From Acinetobacter haemolyticus (GTDB lineage Bacteria > Pseudomonadota > Gammaproteobacteria > Pseudomonadales > Moraxellaceae): 64,000 nt of DNA. The translations under genes were made by a program, and so were the position numbers. Positions 27,934 through 37,374 of this stretch are shown piece by piece. Positions within the stretch are counted from its first letter, which is position 1. Every line of letters begins with the position of its first letter. Location of the stretch: assembly GCF_900406815.1 (NCBI RefSeq), contig NZ_OVCN01000004.1, positions 124,001 through 188,000 of the forward strand. The letters are read 5' to 3'. The notes beneath the pieces were generated by a model. It saw only the letters and a program-made list of their open reading frames with translations, searched no databases and was not told the origin of the DNA.

Positions 27934-28671
27934 ATGAGCTTTCAAATTATAACTCGTGAAATTGAATATACCGCTCCCGATGGTCAACGCCTAATTGGCT
28001 ATTTCGCAACACCAGCTACAGATCAGCCTATTCCCGGTGTGATTGTGGCACCTGAATGGTGGGGCCGTAATGAATATACCGAACAACGTGCTCGTGAACT
28101 TGCGGAACATGGCTTTGCTGCCTTAGCAATCGATATGTACGGTGATAAAAAAGTCACTACCGCTGTACCCCAAGCTTCAGAATGGATGAATCAGACCTTT
28201 GAGCAACCGGATACCATTGTCAATCGTGCTCAAGCAGGACTGGCAACTTTAGCTGCTCAGCCAGAAGTCAATGCCGAAAAACTAGCGGCAATTGGCTTCT
28301 GCTATGGTGGTAAAGTTGTGCTTGATTTGGCTCGCGCTGGTGCAAATATCAAAGCGGTTGCGACCTTCCATGCTGTATTGGCGACCAATACCCCTGCTCA
28401 AAAAGACCAAATCAAAGCTGAAATCTTAGTTTTACATGGTGAGCTCGATAGTATGGTCACCTTAGATGATGTCGCAAGCTTCCGTCAGGAAATGCATGAT
28501 GCTGAAGTCAACCATGAAGTCGTCATTTTCGAAGATGCCAAACATGGATTCAGTAATCCGCTTGCCGACGAACGCGCCAAAGCCAATAATGTTGACCTCG
28601 GTTATAATGCAGACGCAGAACGTCAAGGCCTTGAAGCCATGTATGAGTTGTTAGATAAGCATTTAAAGTGA
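27934..28671 (+). CDS. Dienelactone hydrolase-family protein
   Basis: This 245-residue alpha/beta hydrolase has the nucleophile Cys123 in G-F-C-Y-G-G, Asp172 in H-G-E-L-D-S and His204 in A-K-H-G-F-S, the Cys-Asp-His triad of dienelactone hydrolases. Family members open lactones in catechol breakdown, but no aromatic-degradation genes are near, so the natural substrate may differ. There is no signal peptide, so it is cytoplasmic. Confidence 0.88.
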   Translation: MSFQIITREIEYTAPDGQRLIGYFATPATDQPIPGVIVAPEWWGRNEYTEQRARELAEHGFAALAIDMYGDKKVTTAVPQASEWMNQTFEQPDTIVNRAQAGLATLAAQPEVNAEKLAAIGFCYGGKVVLDLARAGANIKAVATFHAVLATNTPAQKDQIKAEILVLHGELDSMVTLDDVASFRQEMHDAEVNHEVVIFEDAKHGFSNPLADERAKANNVDLGYNADAERQGLEAMYELLDKHLK

Positions 28672-28752
28672 TTTAAAAAAACTATCTCTAAAAACTCCAT
28701 CAATATGGAATTAAACGAATATCTCGTTTGTTTATTTCCTAGACAATTTCTA

Positions 28753-28789
28753 CTCGTGCAAGGCGACAAGGATGTCGCCTTTGCACGAG
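28753..28789. repeat. Long hairpin between the hydrolase gene and mutY
   Basis: CTCGTGCAAGGCGACA (28753-28768) pairs with 28773-28789, with a 4-base loop and a single bulged T. It is very GC-rich for this region and has no T run, so it is either a T-poor terminator or a repeat element. Confidence 0.7.
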
Positions 28790-28888
28790 CAAATATGAAT
28801 AAGGATTTAATAACGAATTTGTGTGTATGCACCAACTCCTCTCTGCTTTTCCGCTATACTACTCCTCTGCTTTTGATTGTTCTGATTC

Positions 28889-29923
28889 ATGTCTGATTTC
28901 TCATTTTCTGATGCACTTCTCACTTGGTACGACCAACACGGACGCCATGATCTACCTTGGCAAATTGCCGATGATCCTTATAAAGTCTGGGTGTCAGAAA
29001 TCATGTTGCAGCAAACACAAGTCAAAACGGTATTGCAATATTTTGATCGCTTTATCGAACGCTTTCCGACTGTACAGGATCTAGGTAAAGCCAGTTGGGA
29101 TGACGTTGCCCCTTATTGGGCAGGACTTGGGTATTACGCCAGAGCAAGAAACCTACATAAAGCAGCAGGCATCGTCAGTCAGCAAGGCAAGTTCCCTGAA
29201 ACATTAGAACAATGGATTGAACTCCCCGGGATTGGGCGTTCCACAGCAGGCGCACTGATGTCACTTGGTTTACGCCAATATGGCGTCATTATGGATGGCA
29301 ACGTGAAACGTGTGTTAGCACGTTTCTTTGCGATTGAAGATGATTTATCTAAACCACAACATGAACGCGCTTTATGGCAAATTGCGGAGGATCTATGTCC
29401 TCAACAACGCAATCATGACTATACGCAAGCCATCATGGATTTAGGCGCTACCATTTGCACCCCGAAAAAACCATTGTGTTTATATTGCCCAATGCAACAA
29501 CACTGTCAGGCTTATCAACAGGGTTTAGAACAAGAGCTTCCATTTAAGAAAGCCAAAAAACCCGTCCCCATCAAAACAGCCCATGTTTTACTCATCCAAT
29601 CTGGTGATCAATGGCTATGGCAGCAACGAGCAGCGCATGGCTTATGGGGGGGATTATATTGCCTACCCATCATTGAGCAAGCAACCGAATTACAACAGAT
29701 CGAGCAACACTTCAAACTACAAGCTCAAGTATCATCATTGCGGATTAGTCATAGCTTTACCCACTTTACATGGTTGCTGGATGGGAAAGTGTTCCACGTG
29801 GAACATGACCAAAAAGAACAACTCAGTATTGAGTTGAATGGATGCTGGCTTAGCCCTGAACAAGCTATAGCCAAAGGGATTCCCACTGCAATGAAAAAGA
29901 TGATCAAGGCAGCAGAAGTCTGA
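28889..29923 (+). CDS. mutY: Adenine DNA glycosylase
   Basis: MutY removes adenine mispaired with 8-oxoguanine. The 344-residue protein has the catalytic Glu37 (W-V-S-E-I-M-L-Q-Q-T-Q-V), a helix-hairpin-helix (L-P-G-I-G-R-S-T-A), Asp136 (M-D-G-N-V-K-R-V), the [4Fe-4S] ligands Cys190, Cys197, Cys200 and Cys206 (C-x6-C-x2-C-x5-C), and a C-terminal NUDIX-like domain (about 230-344) that recognises 8-oxoG. The hydrolase gene upstream is separated by a hairpin, so it likely has its own promoter. Confidence 0.97.
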   Translation: MSDFSFSDALLTWYDQHGRHDLPWQIADDPYKVWVSEIMLQQTQVKTVLQYFDRFIERFPTVQDLGKASWDDVAPYWAGLGYYARARNLHKAAGIVSQQGKFPETLEQWIELPGIGRSTAGALMSLGLRQYGVIMDGNVKRVLARFFAIEDDLSKPQHERALWQIAEDLCPQQRNHDYTQAIMDLGATICTPKKPLCLYCPMQQHCQAYQQGLEQELPFKKAKKPVPIKTAHVLLIQSGDQWLWQQRAAHGLWGGLYCLPIIEQATELQQIEQHFKLQAQVSSLRISHSFTHFTWLLDGKVFHVEHDQKEQLSIELNGCWLSPEQAIAKGIPTAMKKMIKAAEV

Positions 29924-29998
29924 ATAAGATCAAATCATTGTGAGTGCTAGCGCTGTGTTTAATCGTTCCAAATATCTGTAAAAATGCAAGGAGCCAGT

Positions 29999-30535
29999 AT
30001 GCATCACTCAATTCGCTATGCCCTTCTCGGTGTATTGACGATCTTACTCTCAGCATGTGCCAGCACGCCTCAGAAACCAACACCCTTACCGAGCAATCAA
30101 GTCAACAAATTGCAAAATATGCGCCTCGATAGTCGATTACCGATACCAGTCAATGGAGTGAGTCGAGGTCAGCTCACCGATACATGGGGCGCAGCACGCA
30201 GTCAGGGTCGTCGTCATGAAGGAATAGACATCATGGCAGCACGAGGAACGAAAGTGTATAGTGCAACTAACGGGCTCGTCGCGGACTTACGCAACAATAA
30301 TCTTGGTGGAAAAGTGGTCTGGATTTTGGGGCCATCAGGATCATGGCATTACTATGCGCATCTAGATCGTCATAAACGTGGGCTCAATGTGGGTGATTAT
30401 GTCCGTAAAGGTGATCATATCGGGTATGTAGGAAATACAGGCAATGCACGCCATACCGCCCCACATTTACACTATGGTATTTATTTAAATGGCAAAGGGC
30501 GTGGCGCAGTCAATCCATTCCCTTATTTACGTTAG
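29999..30535 (+). CDS. M23-family peptidoglycan peptidase lipoprotein
   Basis: This 178-residue precursor has a lipoprotein signal ending L-S-A-C. The LytM/M23 domain retains the zinc ligands: H-E-G-I-D (H-x3-D) and H-L-H-Y-G, so it is probably an active murein endopeptidase, unlike degenerate LytM activators such as EnvC. AGGAG overlaps an upstream in-frame ATG at 29984, which shows that the ATG at 29999 is the true start. It is 9 bases from the next gene, suggesting co-transcription. Confidence 0.9.
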   Translation: MHHSIRYALLGVLTILLSACASTPQKPTPLPSNQVNKLQNMRLDSRLPIPVNGVSRGQLTDTWGAARSQGRRHEGIDIMAARGTKVYSATNGLVADLRNNNLGGKVVWILGPSGSWHYYAHLDRHKRGLNVGDYVRKGDHIGYVGNTGNARHTAPHLHYGIYLNGKGRGAVNPFPYLR

Positions 30536-30544
30536 GAATACACA

Positions 30545-30790
30545 ATGTCAGAAGCATTGATTGAACGACTGGTTGAATTTGCAGAGTCTGGGAATCAACA
30601 AAAAATCATCCTCAATGAAACCAGTTATCAAGGCTGGATCATGGAAATCACTGAAGATGCATTACTGATTAGCACAGGTTTTGCAGATAAATCAGGCAAA
30701 GACTTTTGGCTAAAGTTTAGTGATTTGGACAGTGCCGCATTATATTATTGGGACAATCACGGTGATGAATGGGTTGAATTCAAACTCTGA
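30545..30790 (+). CDS. Conserved small cytoplasmic protein
   Basis: This 81-residue acidic protein has no signal, no cysteines and no recognisable catalytic motif. Alternating hydrophobic residues suggest a small beta-rich fold, with aromatic residues near the end (A-L-Y-Y-W-D-N-H-G-D-E-W). It lies 9 bases after the M23 gene and 36 before tag. I do not recognise the family. Confidence 0.7.
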   Translation: MSEALIERLVEFAESGNQQKIILNETSYQGWIMEITEDALLISTGFADKSGKDFWLKFSDLDSAALYYWDNHGDEWVEFKL

Positions 30791-30826
30791 AGTTCACCGT
30801 ATTCATGATCAACAGGAGCAACAAAT

Positions 30827-31381
30827 ATGACGATTCAACGCTGTGGTTGGTGCTCTAATGATCCCTTGTATATGGCTTACCATGACGAGGAATGGGGCAA
30901 GGCTGAATACGATGAAGCACGATTATTTGAAATGCTCTGTCTCGAAGGTCAACAAGCTGGCTTGTCATGGATTACTGTTCTAAAAAAACGTGAATGTTAC
31001 CGTACCCATTTCTTTCAATATCCAGTTGCACACATCGCAGCACTCACAGATGATCAATTGGAAAATAAACTCAATGATTCAGGATTAATCCGTCATCTCG
31101 GTAAACTCAAATCCATTCGGGACAATGCAATTGCATGGCAAAAACTCAAAGATGAAGTTCAAGATGTCTCGGCCTGGATTTGGAACTTCGTCGATCATCA
31201 GACCCCAAATAACCATGTGATCAATTATCGTGATGCACCTGCTCAAACAGAAATCAGTCAAATACTTTCCAAAACACTAAAAAAGCGTGGTTTTAAATTT
31301 GTTGGACCAACCACCTGCTATGCCTTTATGCAAGCCGTAGGTATGGTCAATGACCATGAAAATCACTGTCATTTTAAATAA
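30827..31381 (+). CDS. tag: DNA-3-methyladenine glycosylase I
   Basis: It excises 3-methyladenine from alkylated DNA. The 184-residue protein begins R-C-G-W-C with Y-H-D-E-E-W-G, and ends with H-E-N-H-C; these hold the Cys/His residues that form the TAG zinc snap in E. coli. The region L-E-G-Q-Q-A-G-L-S-W contains the base-recognition residues. CAGGAG precedes the ATG. Like mutY nearby it is a base-excision repair enzyme. Confidence 0.95.
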   Translation: MTIQRCGWCSNDPLYMAYHDEEWGKAEYDEARLFEMLCLEGQQAGLSWITVLKKRECYRTHFFQYPVAHIAALTDDQLENKLNDSGLIRHLGKLKSIRDNAIAWQKLKDEVQDVSAWIWNFVDHQTPNNHVINYRDAPAQTEISQILSKTLKKRGFKFVGPTTCYAFMQAVGMVNDHENHCHFK

Positions 31382-31408
31382 AACAATCCTCTCCAAAGGA
31401 GTCCTTTC

Positions 31409-32434
31409 ATGAGCAATAATCAAATTCGCGCTTATGCAGCGATGCAAGCAGGTGAACAGCTGGTTCCTTATCAATTTGATGCAGGTGAACTACAAGCCCA
31501 TCAAGTAGAAGTCAAAGTTGAATATTGTGGTTTATGCCATTCTGATCTTTCAGTCATCAACAATGATTGGCGTTCCTCAATCTATCCAGTCATTGCAGGT
31601 CACGAAATCATCGGCACAATCACGGCACTCGGCACTGAAGCAAAAAGTCTCAAACTGGGCCAACGTGTCGGGATTGGTTGGACGGCTGAAAGTTGCCAAG
31701 CATGTGATCCTTGCATTGGGGGCAATCAGGTGCTTTGTACAGGTGAAAACGTTGCGACCATCGTAGGTCACGCGGGTGGCTTTGCTGATAAAGTACGCGC
31801 AGGTTGGCAATGGGTCATTCCTCTACCCGATGATTTAGCGCCTGAAAGTGCGGGCCCACTCCTTTGTGGTGGGATTACTGTGTTTGATCCTTTACTTAAA
31901 CATAAAATCCAAGCCACACATCATGTCGGTGTGATCGGTATTGGTGGCTTAGGTCATATCGCAATTAAGCTACTCAAAGCATGGGGATGTGAAATCACTG
32001 CGTTTAGTTCGAACCCAGAAAAAACGGACGAGCTTAAAGCAATGGGAGCTGATCATGTCGTGAATAGTCGTGATGCTCAAGCGATCAAATCGCAACGCGG
32101 CAAGTTTGATCTCTTATTAAGTACGGTCAATGTCACGCTCAATTGGCAGGCTTATTTGAACACCCTTGCACCAAATGGCAGCCTCCATTTCTTAGGGGTG
32201 ACTTTAGAGCCTATTCCTGTTTCGGTTGGTACACTCATGAATGGTGCCAAATCAGTCACCTCCTCTCCAACGGGCTCCCCTTTGGCACTGCGTCAACTCT
32301 TAAAGTTTGCTGCACGTAAAAATATTGCACCTCAAATTGAGCTTTATACAATGTCCCAACTCAACGAAGCCATTGAACGGTTGCATTCTGGCCAAGCCCG
32401 TTACCGAATCGTTCTCAAAGCGGACTTCGATTAA
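31409..32434 (+). CDS. Zinc-dependent NAD(P) alcohol/aldehyde dehydrogenase
   Basis: This 341-residue medium-chain dehydrogenase has catalytic zinc residues Cys40 (C-G-L-C-H-S-D) and His65-Glu66, a structural zinc site Cys96, Cys99, Cys102 and Cys110, and the Rossmann motif G-I-G-G-L-G-H. It belongs with the cinnamyl-alcohol/YahK-like branch, which reduces aldehydes with NADPH. The substrate is unknown. AAAGGAG precedes the ATG. Its stop overlaps the convergent MocR gene by 4 bases. Confidence 0.9.
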   Translation: MSNNQIRAYAAMQAGEQLVPYQFDAGELQAHQVEVKVEYCGLCHSDLSVINNDWRSSIYPVIAGHEIIGTITALGTEAKSLKLGQRVGIGWTAESCQACDPCIGGNQVLCTGENVATIVGHAGGFADKVRAGWQWVIPLPDDLAPESAGPLLCGGITVFDPLLKHKIQATHHVGVIGIGGLGHIAIKLLKAWGCEITAFSSNPEKTDELKAMGADHVVNSRDAQAIKSQRGKFDLLLSTVNVTLNWQAYLNTLAPNGSLHFLGVTLEPIPVSVGTLMNGAKSVTSSPTGSPLALRQLLKFAARKNIAPQIELYTMSQLNEAIERLHSGQARYRIVLKADFD

Positions 32435-33858
32435 GCTGAAGGCAAGTCCAAACTCTGCTTCACCCAATCCGCCAATTGCTGAATGGCTTGGCGGATTTCT
32501 TGTGTGAAGGCATGACCCGCATTTAAACGAATAAAATGCCGATAGCGCTGATCTTCCCCAAATACTTCACCCGGTACAATATTAATGCCTTTACCTTGAG
32601 CTAAATAATATAAATCAAGCCCAGTGATTGTTTCAGGTAACTGCATCCATAAAGCATAGCCTCCTTGTGACTGGCTTAATGCAATCGGAATCCCCTGAAA
32701 AGTCTCTAAAATACAGGCGCGGTACTGTCCTACCTGCTGCATCAGCTTGGGTCTCAATTGGTCTAAATGCTCTCTATAACCACGGCTATAGATGAAATCA
32801 GCCAAGCCGAGCTGTAACGGCGTATTCACACCAACGTTATTTGCCAATAATTGGGGGCGTAAGAATTCAAGTTGTTGCCCCAAACAGAACCAACCGACCC
32901 GATATGCACTTGATAAGGACTTTGAAACCGAAGCACACCAGACCACATAGCCCTGGCGATCCCAATAACGAATCGGTAAGGGACGCTCTTTCTGGAAACT
33001 ACATTCTGCATAAATATCATCTTCAATAATGAAGCACTGATACTGCTGCGCCAACTCTGCAATTTTTTGCTTTTGCTGATTGCTCAGACAATATCCCAAA
33101 GGATTTTGATAATTTGCCGTCAATAAACACAGTTTCGCACTCCCTTGCTGCATAAAATGTTCTAAGCGTTCAATATCTATTCCCTGATGGTCAGCTGGAA
33201 TTTCAATAATTTTCCGCTTTAAACTGGCCAGCATTTGCAACTGACCATTAAAGGTCGGGGTCGGAATCAGAATACTATCGCCCTCTTTGCTCATTTGCTG
33301 GATCAGTAGCGAAATCGCAGGCAAACAGCCATTGGTAATAAAAATATCCTCTGCCGCGATATAAATACCATCCTCACGCCAATGATCCGCAAGCGCCTGT
33401 CTCAACACGTGATGCCCTTGCTTATTGCAGTACAAAAAATCCTCAGGCTGACAATGCTTCAACGCTCGTTGCAAAGAACGGCGTAATCCATCGACAGGAA
33501 TAAGATGAGGTGAAAGTTGTATAGCACCTAAAGGCGTCAAATGGCTTTGAATTGAGGCTGTTTGAATTTGATTTTGTAAATCCAAATTAGAAACCTGTCG
33601 TGGCATCGATTCAAATTGAGGACTGTCAGGAACAGGGCTTTGATACTGTCTTGAACTAACGAAATAACCCGACTTGGCTTTGACATAAATCAGTCCTTTA
33701 GCCTCTAACAATTCATAGCACTGTTGTGCCGTACTCAAACTAATCTCTTGCTGACGCGCAAACTCACGTAAAGAACTGAGTTTTTGCTGGGGTTGCAGCT
33801 CATGTTGATAAATCTTATGCGCCAACTGTTCGGCGAGACGCTGATATTGAAAAGTCAT
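32431..33858 (-). CDS. MocR-family regulator (GntR helix-turn-helix plus aminotransferase domain)
   Basis: This 475-residue protein has an N-terminal GntR winged helix (about 1-70, with K-L-S-S-L-R-E-F-A and [11 protein letters not shown]) fused to a fold-type I aminotransferase domain with the PLP lysine Lys313 in S-V-S-K-S-L. MocR proteins sense PLP or amino acids and control vitamin B6, GABA or taurine genes. The target is unknown; the divergent lipoprotein gene at 33948 is a candidate. It converges with the alcohol dehydrogenase gene. Confidence 0.92.
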   Translation of the reverse strand: MTFQYQRLAEQLAHKIYQHELQPQQKLSSLREFARQQEISLSTAQQCYELLEAKGLIYVKAKSGYFVSSRQYQSPVPDSPQFESMPRQVSNLDLQNQIQTASIQSHLTPLGAIQLSPHLIPVDGLRRSLQRALKHCQPEDFLYCNKQGHHVLRQALADHWREDGIYIAAEDIFITNGCLPAISLLIQQMSKEGDSILIPTPTFNGQLQMLASLKRKIIEIPADHQGIDIERLEHFMQQGSAKLCLLTANYQNPLGYCLSNQQKQKIAELAQQYQCFIIEDDIYAECSFQKERPLPIRYWDRQGYVVWCASVSKSLSSAYRVGWFCLGQQLEFLRPQLLANNVGVNTPLQLGLADFIYSRGYREHLDQLRPKLMQQVGQYRACILETFQGIPIALSQSQGGYALWMQLPETITGLDLYYLAQGKGINIVPGEVFGEDQRYRHFIRLNAGHAFTQEIRQAIQQLADWVKQSLDLPSA

Positions 33859-33947
33859 TCTGTACTGCTTTTTTAACTATTTCTGTATCTGTATTGGTTT
33901 ATACAACACCTTTAAGCTATAAAAATCAACTACAGGAGGATAAGCCA

Positions 33948-34358
33948 ATGAAAAATAAACTATTATTTATATTATATAGCGTCCTATTTACTGGCTGCCA
34001 ATTTACCGACCAGCAGGTATATCAACAGCAACAGGTCTGTAAAAGACTGGCTGAGGGTTATTTGACCACTCAAAACCAACAGACGTATGAGTTTTGGAAA
34101 CTTGAACAAGGCCCAACACAGGGACAGCAGCATAAGCTTAAATTGACCTATAAAAAGCCCAATGAAAATGGGCTGATTTTATCAAGCCTGCTTCTGCCAA
34201 CCGTTGAGCTGGAATGTATTTTAGAACAGCAACAGATTAGAGTGTCTGTCACTCAGGCAACGGGTAAACAGATTCATGTTTTAGAAGTGCACTTACCCGA
34301 TGCAACTAACGACATACCGAGAAACCTTGTTCAAGTTGCTCAGTCAAAAATTCGATAA
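33948..34358 (+). CDS. Putative small lipoprotein
   Basis: This 136-residue precursor has a short signal ending L-F-T-G-C (Cys17). The mature part is polar and Gln-rich, with a patch of beta-prone segments and no recognised domain. AGGAGG (33934-33939) fixes the start at 33948; an in-frame ATG at 33894 lacks such a site. Its 3' end overlaps the convergent LysR gene by 53 bases, which is unusually long and may mean the functional end lies earlier. Confidence 0.7.
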   Translation: MKNKLLFILYSVLFTGCQFTDQQVYQQQQVCKRLAEGYLTTQNQQTYEFWKLEQGPTQGQQHKLKLTYKKPNENGLILSSLLLPTVELECILEQQQIRVSVTQATGKQIHVLEVHLPDATNDIPRNLVQVAQSKIR

Positions 34359-35208
34359 AGAGGCGGACGCGTTTGGGTAAGTGTTCTTGTTGATAATATA
34401 CCGCATGGATGCGTTGATAAGAATGTTCGATGTGATCTTCAAACAAAGCCACCAAACGGCCCTCTTCTAAATCCTTCCAGATTTCAAACTCAGATAAACG
34501 CGCAATGCCTAAGCCGCGTAAACATAATTGTCGTACCGTTTCTCCACTCGACGCCTTAATACCCGACTGCGCTAGAAAGTATTCACCATCGACTTTTATC
34601 GGCCATTTATTGATATAAAGTGGACGAGTAAAACCAATTACATCATGCGTCGCCAGTTGTTGTGGATGTTGCGGATGACCTTTCTGAGCGAGGTAGACAG
34701 GGCTAGCAACGATATATAAACGGCTTTGACATACCAATTTGGCATGCAAACTTGAATCATGCAATTCACCGAAACGAAACGCGACATCGGTTTTATGCTC
34801 CAGTAGATCAATGACTTGATCATTACTATTTAACTCAATCTCAATATTTGGGTAACGTTGGCGAAATAACTGCATTAATGGTGCAATTACATGCAAGATA
34901 AAGGGGACGGCTGAGTCTACCCGGATAATGCCAGAAGTATCCTGATCGGATCGGAGTAAGGCTTCTTCGGCTGCGTTGAGATCATTGAGAATTTTACGTG
35001 CGTGATTTAAAAACTGTTGCCCTTCCTGCGTTAATTTTAATTTCCGCGTCGTACGCTCGAGTAAAGTAACATCTAATTTTGATTCTAAACGACTGAGCGA
35101 ACGACTGAGTCCGGATGCAGTTTGTCCTAACCGCTCTGCTGCAGCCACAAAAGAACCTGTGTCGACAATGCTAATAAAAGCCAGCAGTTCTTCAATACTT
35201 GATTTCAT
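34306..35208 (-). CDS. LysR-family regulator divergent from an aldo/keto reductase gene
   Basis: This 300-residue protein has an N-terminal winged helix (F-V-A-A-A-E-R-L-G-Q-T-A-S-G-L-S-R-S-L-S) and a substrate-binding effector domain (about 90-290). The sequence is of the CrgA/DsdC-like LysR type that often controls a divergent oxidoreductase. The 129-base gap to the aldo/keto reductase gene contains TTGA-N7-TCAA at 35221-35235, a plausible LysR site. It probably regulates 35338-37333. Confidence 0.9.
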   Translation of the reverse strand: MKSSIEELLAFISIVDTGSFVAAAERLGQTASGLSRSLSRLESKLDVTLLERTTRKLKLTQEGQQFLNHARKILNDLNAAEEALLRSDQDTSGIIRVDSAVPFILHVIAPLMQLFRQRYPNIEIELNSNDQVIDLLEHKTDVAFRFGELHDSSLHAKLVCQSRLYIVASPVYLAQKGHPQHPQQLATHDVIGFTRPLYINKWPIKVDGEYFLAQSGIKASSGETVRQLCLRGLGIARLSEFEIWKDLEEGRLVALFEDHIEHSYQRIHAVYYQQEHLPKRVRLFIEFLTEQLEQGFSVCR

Positions 35209-35220
35209 AGCGGATCATTA

Positions 35221-35235
35221 TTGATATTGAGTCAA
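35221..35235. promoter_or_regulatory. Candidate LysR binding dyad
   Basis: TTGA and TCAA separated by 7 bases, 12 bases upstream of the LysR start codon and in the divergent gap. The dyad is short, so support is weak. Confidence 0.3.
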
Positions 35236-35337
35236 CTATATTTTGCAAATTCATCTATTTTTTAGCAACAATAATCGTCGCAAAATCACCTCATCAACAA
35301 AATAGGCTCTATCGAGCACCATACAATGAGGTGAAAC

Positions 35338-36144
35338 ATGCATATCCCACAATTTGGTTTAGGGACTTTCCGTCTTAAAGATCAAGCGGTCATTAATTCT
35401 GTTAAAACGGCCTTGGATGTCGGTTATCGTGCGATCGATACAGCACAAATTTATGAAAATGAAGCTGCAATCGGACAAGCAATTGCTGAAAGTGGTGTGG
35501 CGCGCCAAGATTTATTCTTAACCACAAAAATTTGGGTTGATAACTTTGCAGAAGACCAATTTATTCCCAGCTTAAAAGACAGTTTACAGAAGCTTCGTAC
35601 CGATGCAGTTGACCTCACCTTGATTCATTGGCCAGCTCCACAATTGGGTGTATCCATTCCAACCGTGATGCAGTTGCTTTTAGAGGCCAAACAACAAGGT
35701 TTAACCCAGCAAATAGGGATCTCGAACTTCAATATTGCCTTAACCCAGCAAGCGATTGACACAATTGGTGTCGAACACATTGCGACCAATCAAATTGAAT
35801 TAAGTCCTTACCTACAAAATCTGAAGCTTGCGAACTACCTAACTCAGCGAGACATTGATGTGACTTCATATATGACGCTTGCCTATGGCAAAGTGCTGAA
35901 TGATCCGACCTTGCTTGAAATCGCCGCGCAACATCAGGCAACCGCCGCGCAAGTTGCATTGGCTTGGGCTTTACAGCAGGGCTATGCCGTAATCCCCTCT
36001 TCAACTAAACGTGAAAATTTAATCAGTAACTTAAAAGCGCAAGACTTAACTTTAAGTGCAGAGGAAATGCAACTGATCGCTCAGCTAGAACGTAATGGTC
36101 GTGAGGTGAGTCCTGAACCTTTTGCGCCTGAATGGGACAAATAA
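35338..36144 (+). CDS. Aldo/keto reductase
   Basis: This 268-residue TIM-barrel NADPH reductase has the catalytic tetrad Asp34 (A-I-D-T-A), Tyr39 (I-Y-E-N-E), Lys64 (T-T-K-I-W) and His97 (L-I-H-W-P). It resembles 2,5-diketo-gluconate reductase (DkgB) type proteins, which reduce small aldehydes such as methylglyoxal. The stop is one base from the start of the MFS exporter gene, so the two form an operon, likely controlled by the divergent LysR protein. Confidence 0.92.
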   Translation: MHIPQFGLGTFRLKDQAVINSVKTALDVGYRAIDTAQIYENEAAIGQAIAESGVARQDLFLTTKIWVDNFAEDQFIPSLKDSLQKLRTDAVDLTLIHWPAPQLGVSIPTVMQLLLEAKQQGLTQQIGISNFNIALTQQAIDTIGVEHIATNQIELSPYLQNLKLANYLTQRDIDVTSYMTLAYGKVLNDPTLLEIAAQHQATAAQVALAWALQQGYAVIPSSTKRENLISNLKAQDLTLSAEEMQLIAQLERNGREVSPEPFAPEWDK

Positions 36145-36145
36145 A

Positions 36146-37333
36146 ATGAGTAGTCGCATCAACCTTCCTTTGCTCGCGCTGGCCATTGGTGCATTTGCAA
36201 TTGGAACCACAGAATTTTCTCCAATGGGTCTATTGCCCAATATTGCCAACGATCTGGGTGTCTCCATCCCAAGTGCAGGTCTACTCATCACAGGCTATGC
36301 ATTAGGGGTGATGTTAGGTGCTCCAATCATGACGCTCTGGTTTGGGGGCTATGCGCGTCGCAATGCACTGATTCTGTTGATGGCGATTTTTACCATTGGG
36401 AATCTTATAGCTGCCTTCGCACCCAATTATATGAGTTTAATGGGTGCACGCTTAATCACAAGTCTCAACCACGGTGCATTTTTTGGGATTGGATCTGTTG
36501 TTGCAGCGAGTGTTGTACCCGCAAATAAACAAGCCAGTGCAGTTGCAAGCATGTTTATGGGGCTGACCATTGCAAATATCGGCGGTGTACCTCTAGCCAC
36601 ATGGGTTGGACAAAATATTGGTTGGCGCATGTCATTTCTTGCGATTTCAGCACTCGGTCTGATTACCATGCTGGCACTGTGGAAAGCCCTACCTGTCGGT
36701 TCGGTGGGACAAAAACCCAATATAAAAATGGAACTCAAAGTACTCACCCGTTTACCTGTGGTATTAGCCCTGCTCACGACTGTGTTCGGAGCTTCAGCAA
36801 TGTTTACCCTCTACACTTACATTGCCCCAAGTCTGGTGGAGTTTACCCATGCCTCACCGAGCTTTATCACCCTGATGCTTGTCTTGATCGGGATTGGTTT
36901 CTCTGTTGGCAATCATTTCGGAGGAAAATTTGCAGATTTATCGATGAATAAAACGCTGATTGGTTTCTTAGGACTTCTCATTGGATTGATGGTAATTTTC
37001 CCAATCTTGGCTCAAACCCAGTTGGGGGCAGCGATTGGTCTAGTGCTTTGGGGCGCTGCTGCTTTTGCAATTGTGCCTCCACTTCAAATGCGTGTCATGT
37101 CTGTTGCACGCGAGGCTTCTGGACTAGCCTCCTCTGTCAATATCGGCGCATTTAACTTAGGGAATGCCATCGGTGCAGCAGCAGGTGGTGCGGTTTTAAG
37201 TTTAGGCTTAAATTATGCTGCGGTTTCAATGATTGGAGCAATACTGGCAGCGATTGGATTAGTATTGGTATTCATCCAAATCAAGCTCGTACCAAGAAAA
37301 ACCCCGCAATATCAACCTTGTTCTCAAACTTAA
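36146..37333 (+). CDS. MFS efflux transporter (YdhP/AraJ type)
   Basis: This 395-residue protein has 12 hydrophobic segments, an early F-A-I-G-T-T-E-F and a G-Y-A-L-G-V-M-L-G-A-P motif near residue 57, typical of drug:proton antiporters of the DHA1 family. The ATG at 36146 directly follows the reductase stop; an upstream in-frame start at 36122 would overlap that gene. Pairing with an aldehyde reductase suggests joint handling of a toxic small molecule, which is inference. Confidence 0.88.
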   Translation: MSSRINLPLLALAIGAFAIGTTEFSPMGLLPNIANDLGVSIPSAGLLITGYALGVMLGAPIMTLWFGGYARRNALILLMAIFTIGNLIAAFAPNYMSLMGARLITSLNHGAFFGIGSVVAASVVPANKQASAVASMFMGLTIANIGGVPLATWVGQNIGWRMSFLAISALGLITMLALWKALPVGSVGQKPNIKMELKVLTRLPVVLALLTTVFGASAMFTLYTYIAPSLVEFTHASPSFITLMLVLIGIGFSVGNHFGGKFADLSMNKTLIGFLGLLIGLMVIFPILAQTQLGAAIGLVLWGAAAFAIVPPLQMRVMSVAREASGLASSVNIGAFNLGNAIGAAAGGAVLSLGLNYAAVSMIGAILAAIGLVLVFIQIKLVPRKTPQYQPCSQT

Positions 37334-37338
37334 ATAAT

Positions 37339-37368
37339 AAAAAGCCTGATTTCACATCAGGCTTTTTA
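37339..37368. terminator. Bidirectional terminator
   Basis: AAAAGCCTGAT (37340-37350) and ATCAGGCTTTTT (37356-37367) form a stem with a 5-base loop between the convergent MFS and START-domain genes. Confidence 0.85.
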
Positions 37369-37374
37369 TTAGGA

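Noticed and set aside
28705..29084. Plus-strand open frames overlapping the start of mutY
   Set aside because: They lie in other frames across the hairpin and the mutY coding region and encode no recognisable protein.
30545..30790. Assignment of the 81-residue protein to a named family
   Set aside because: No motif could be tied to a family with confidence, so it is left as a conserved small protein.
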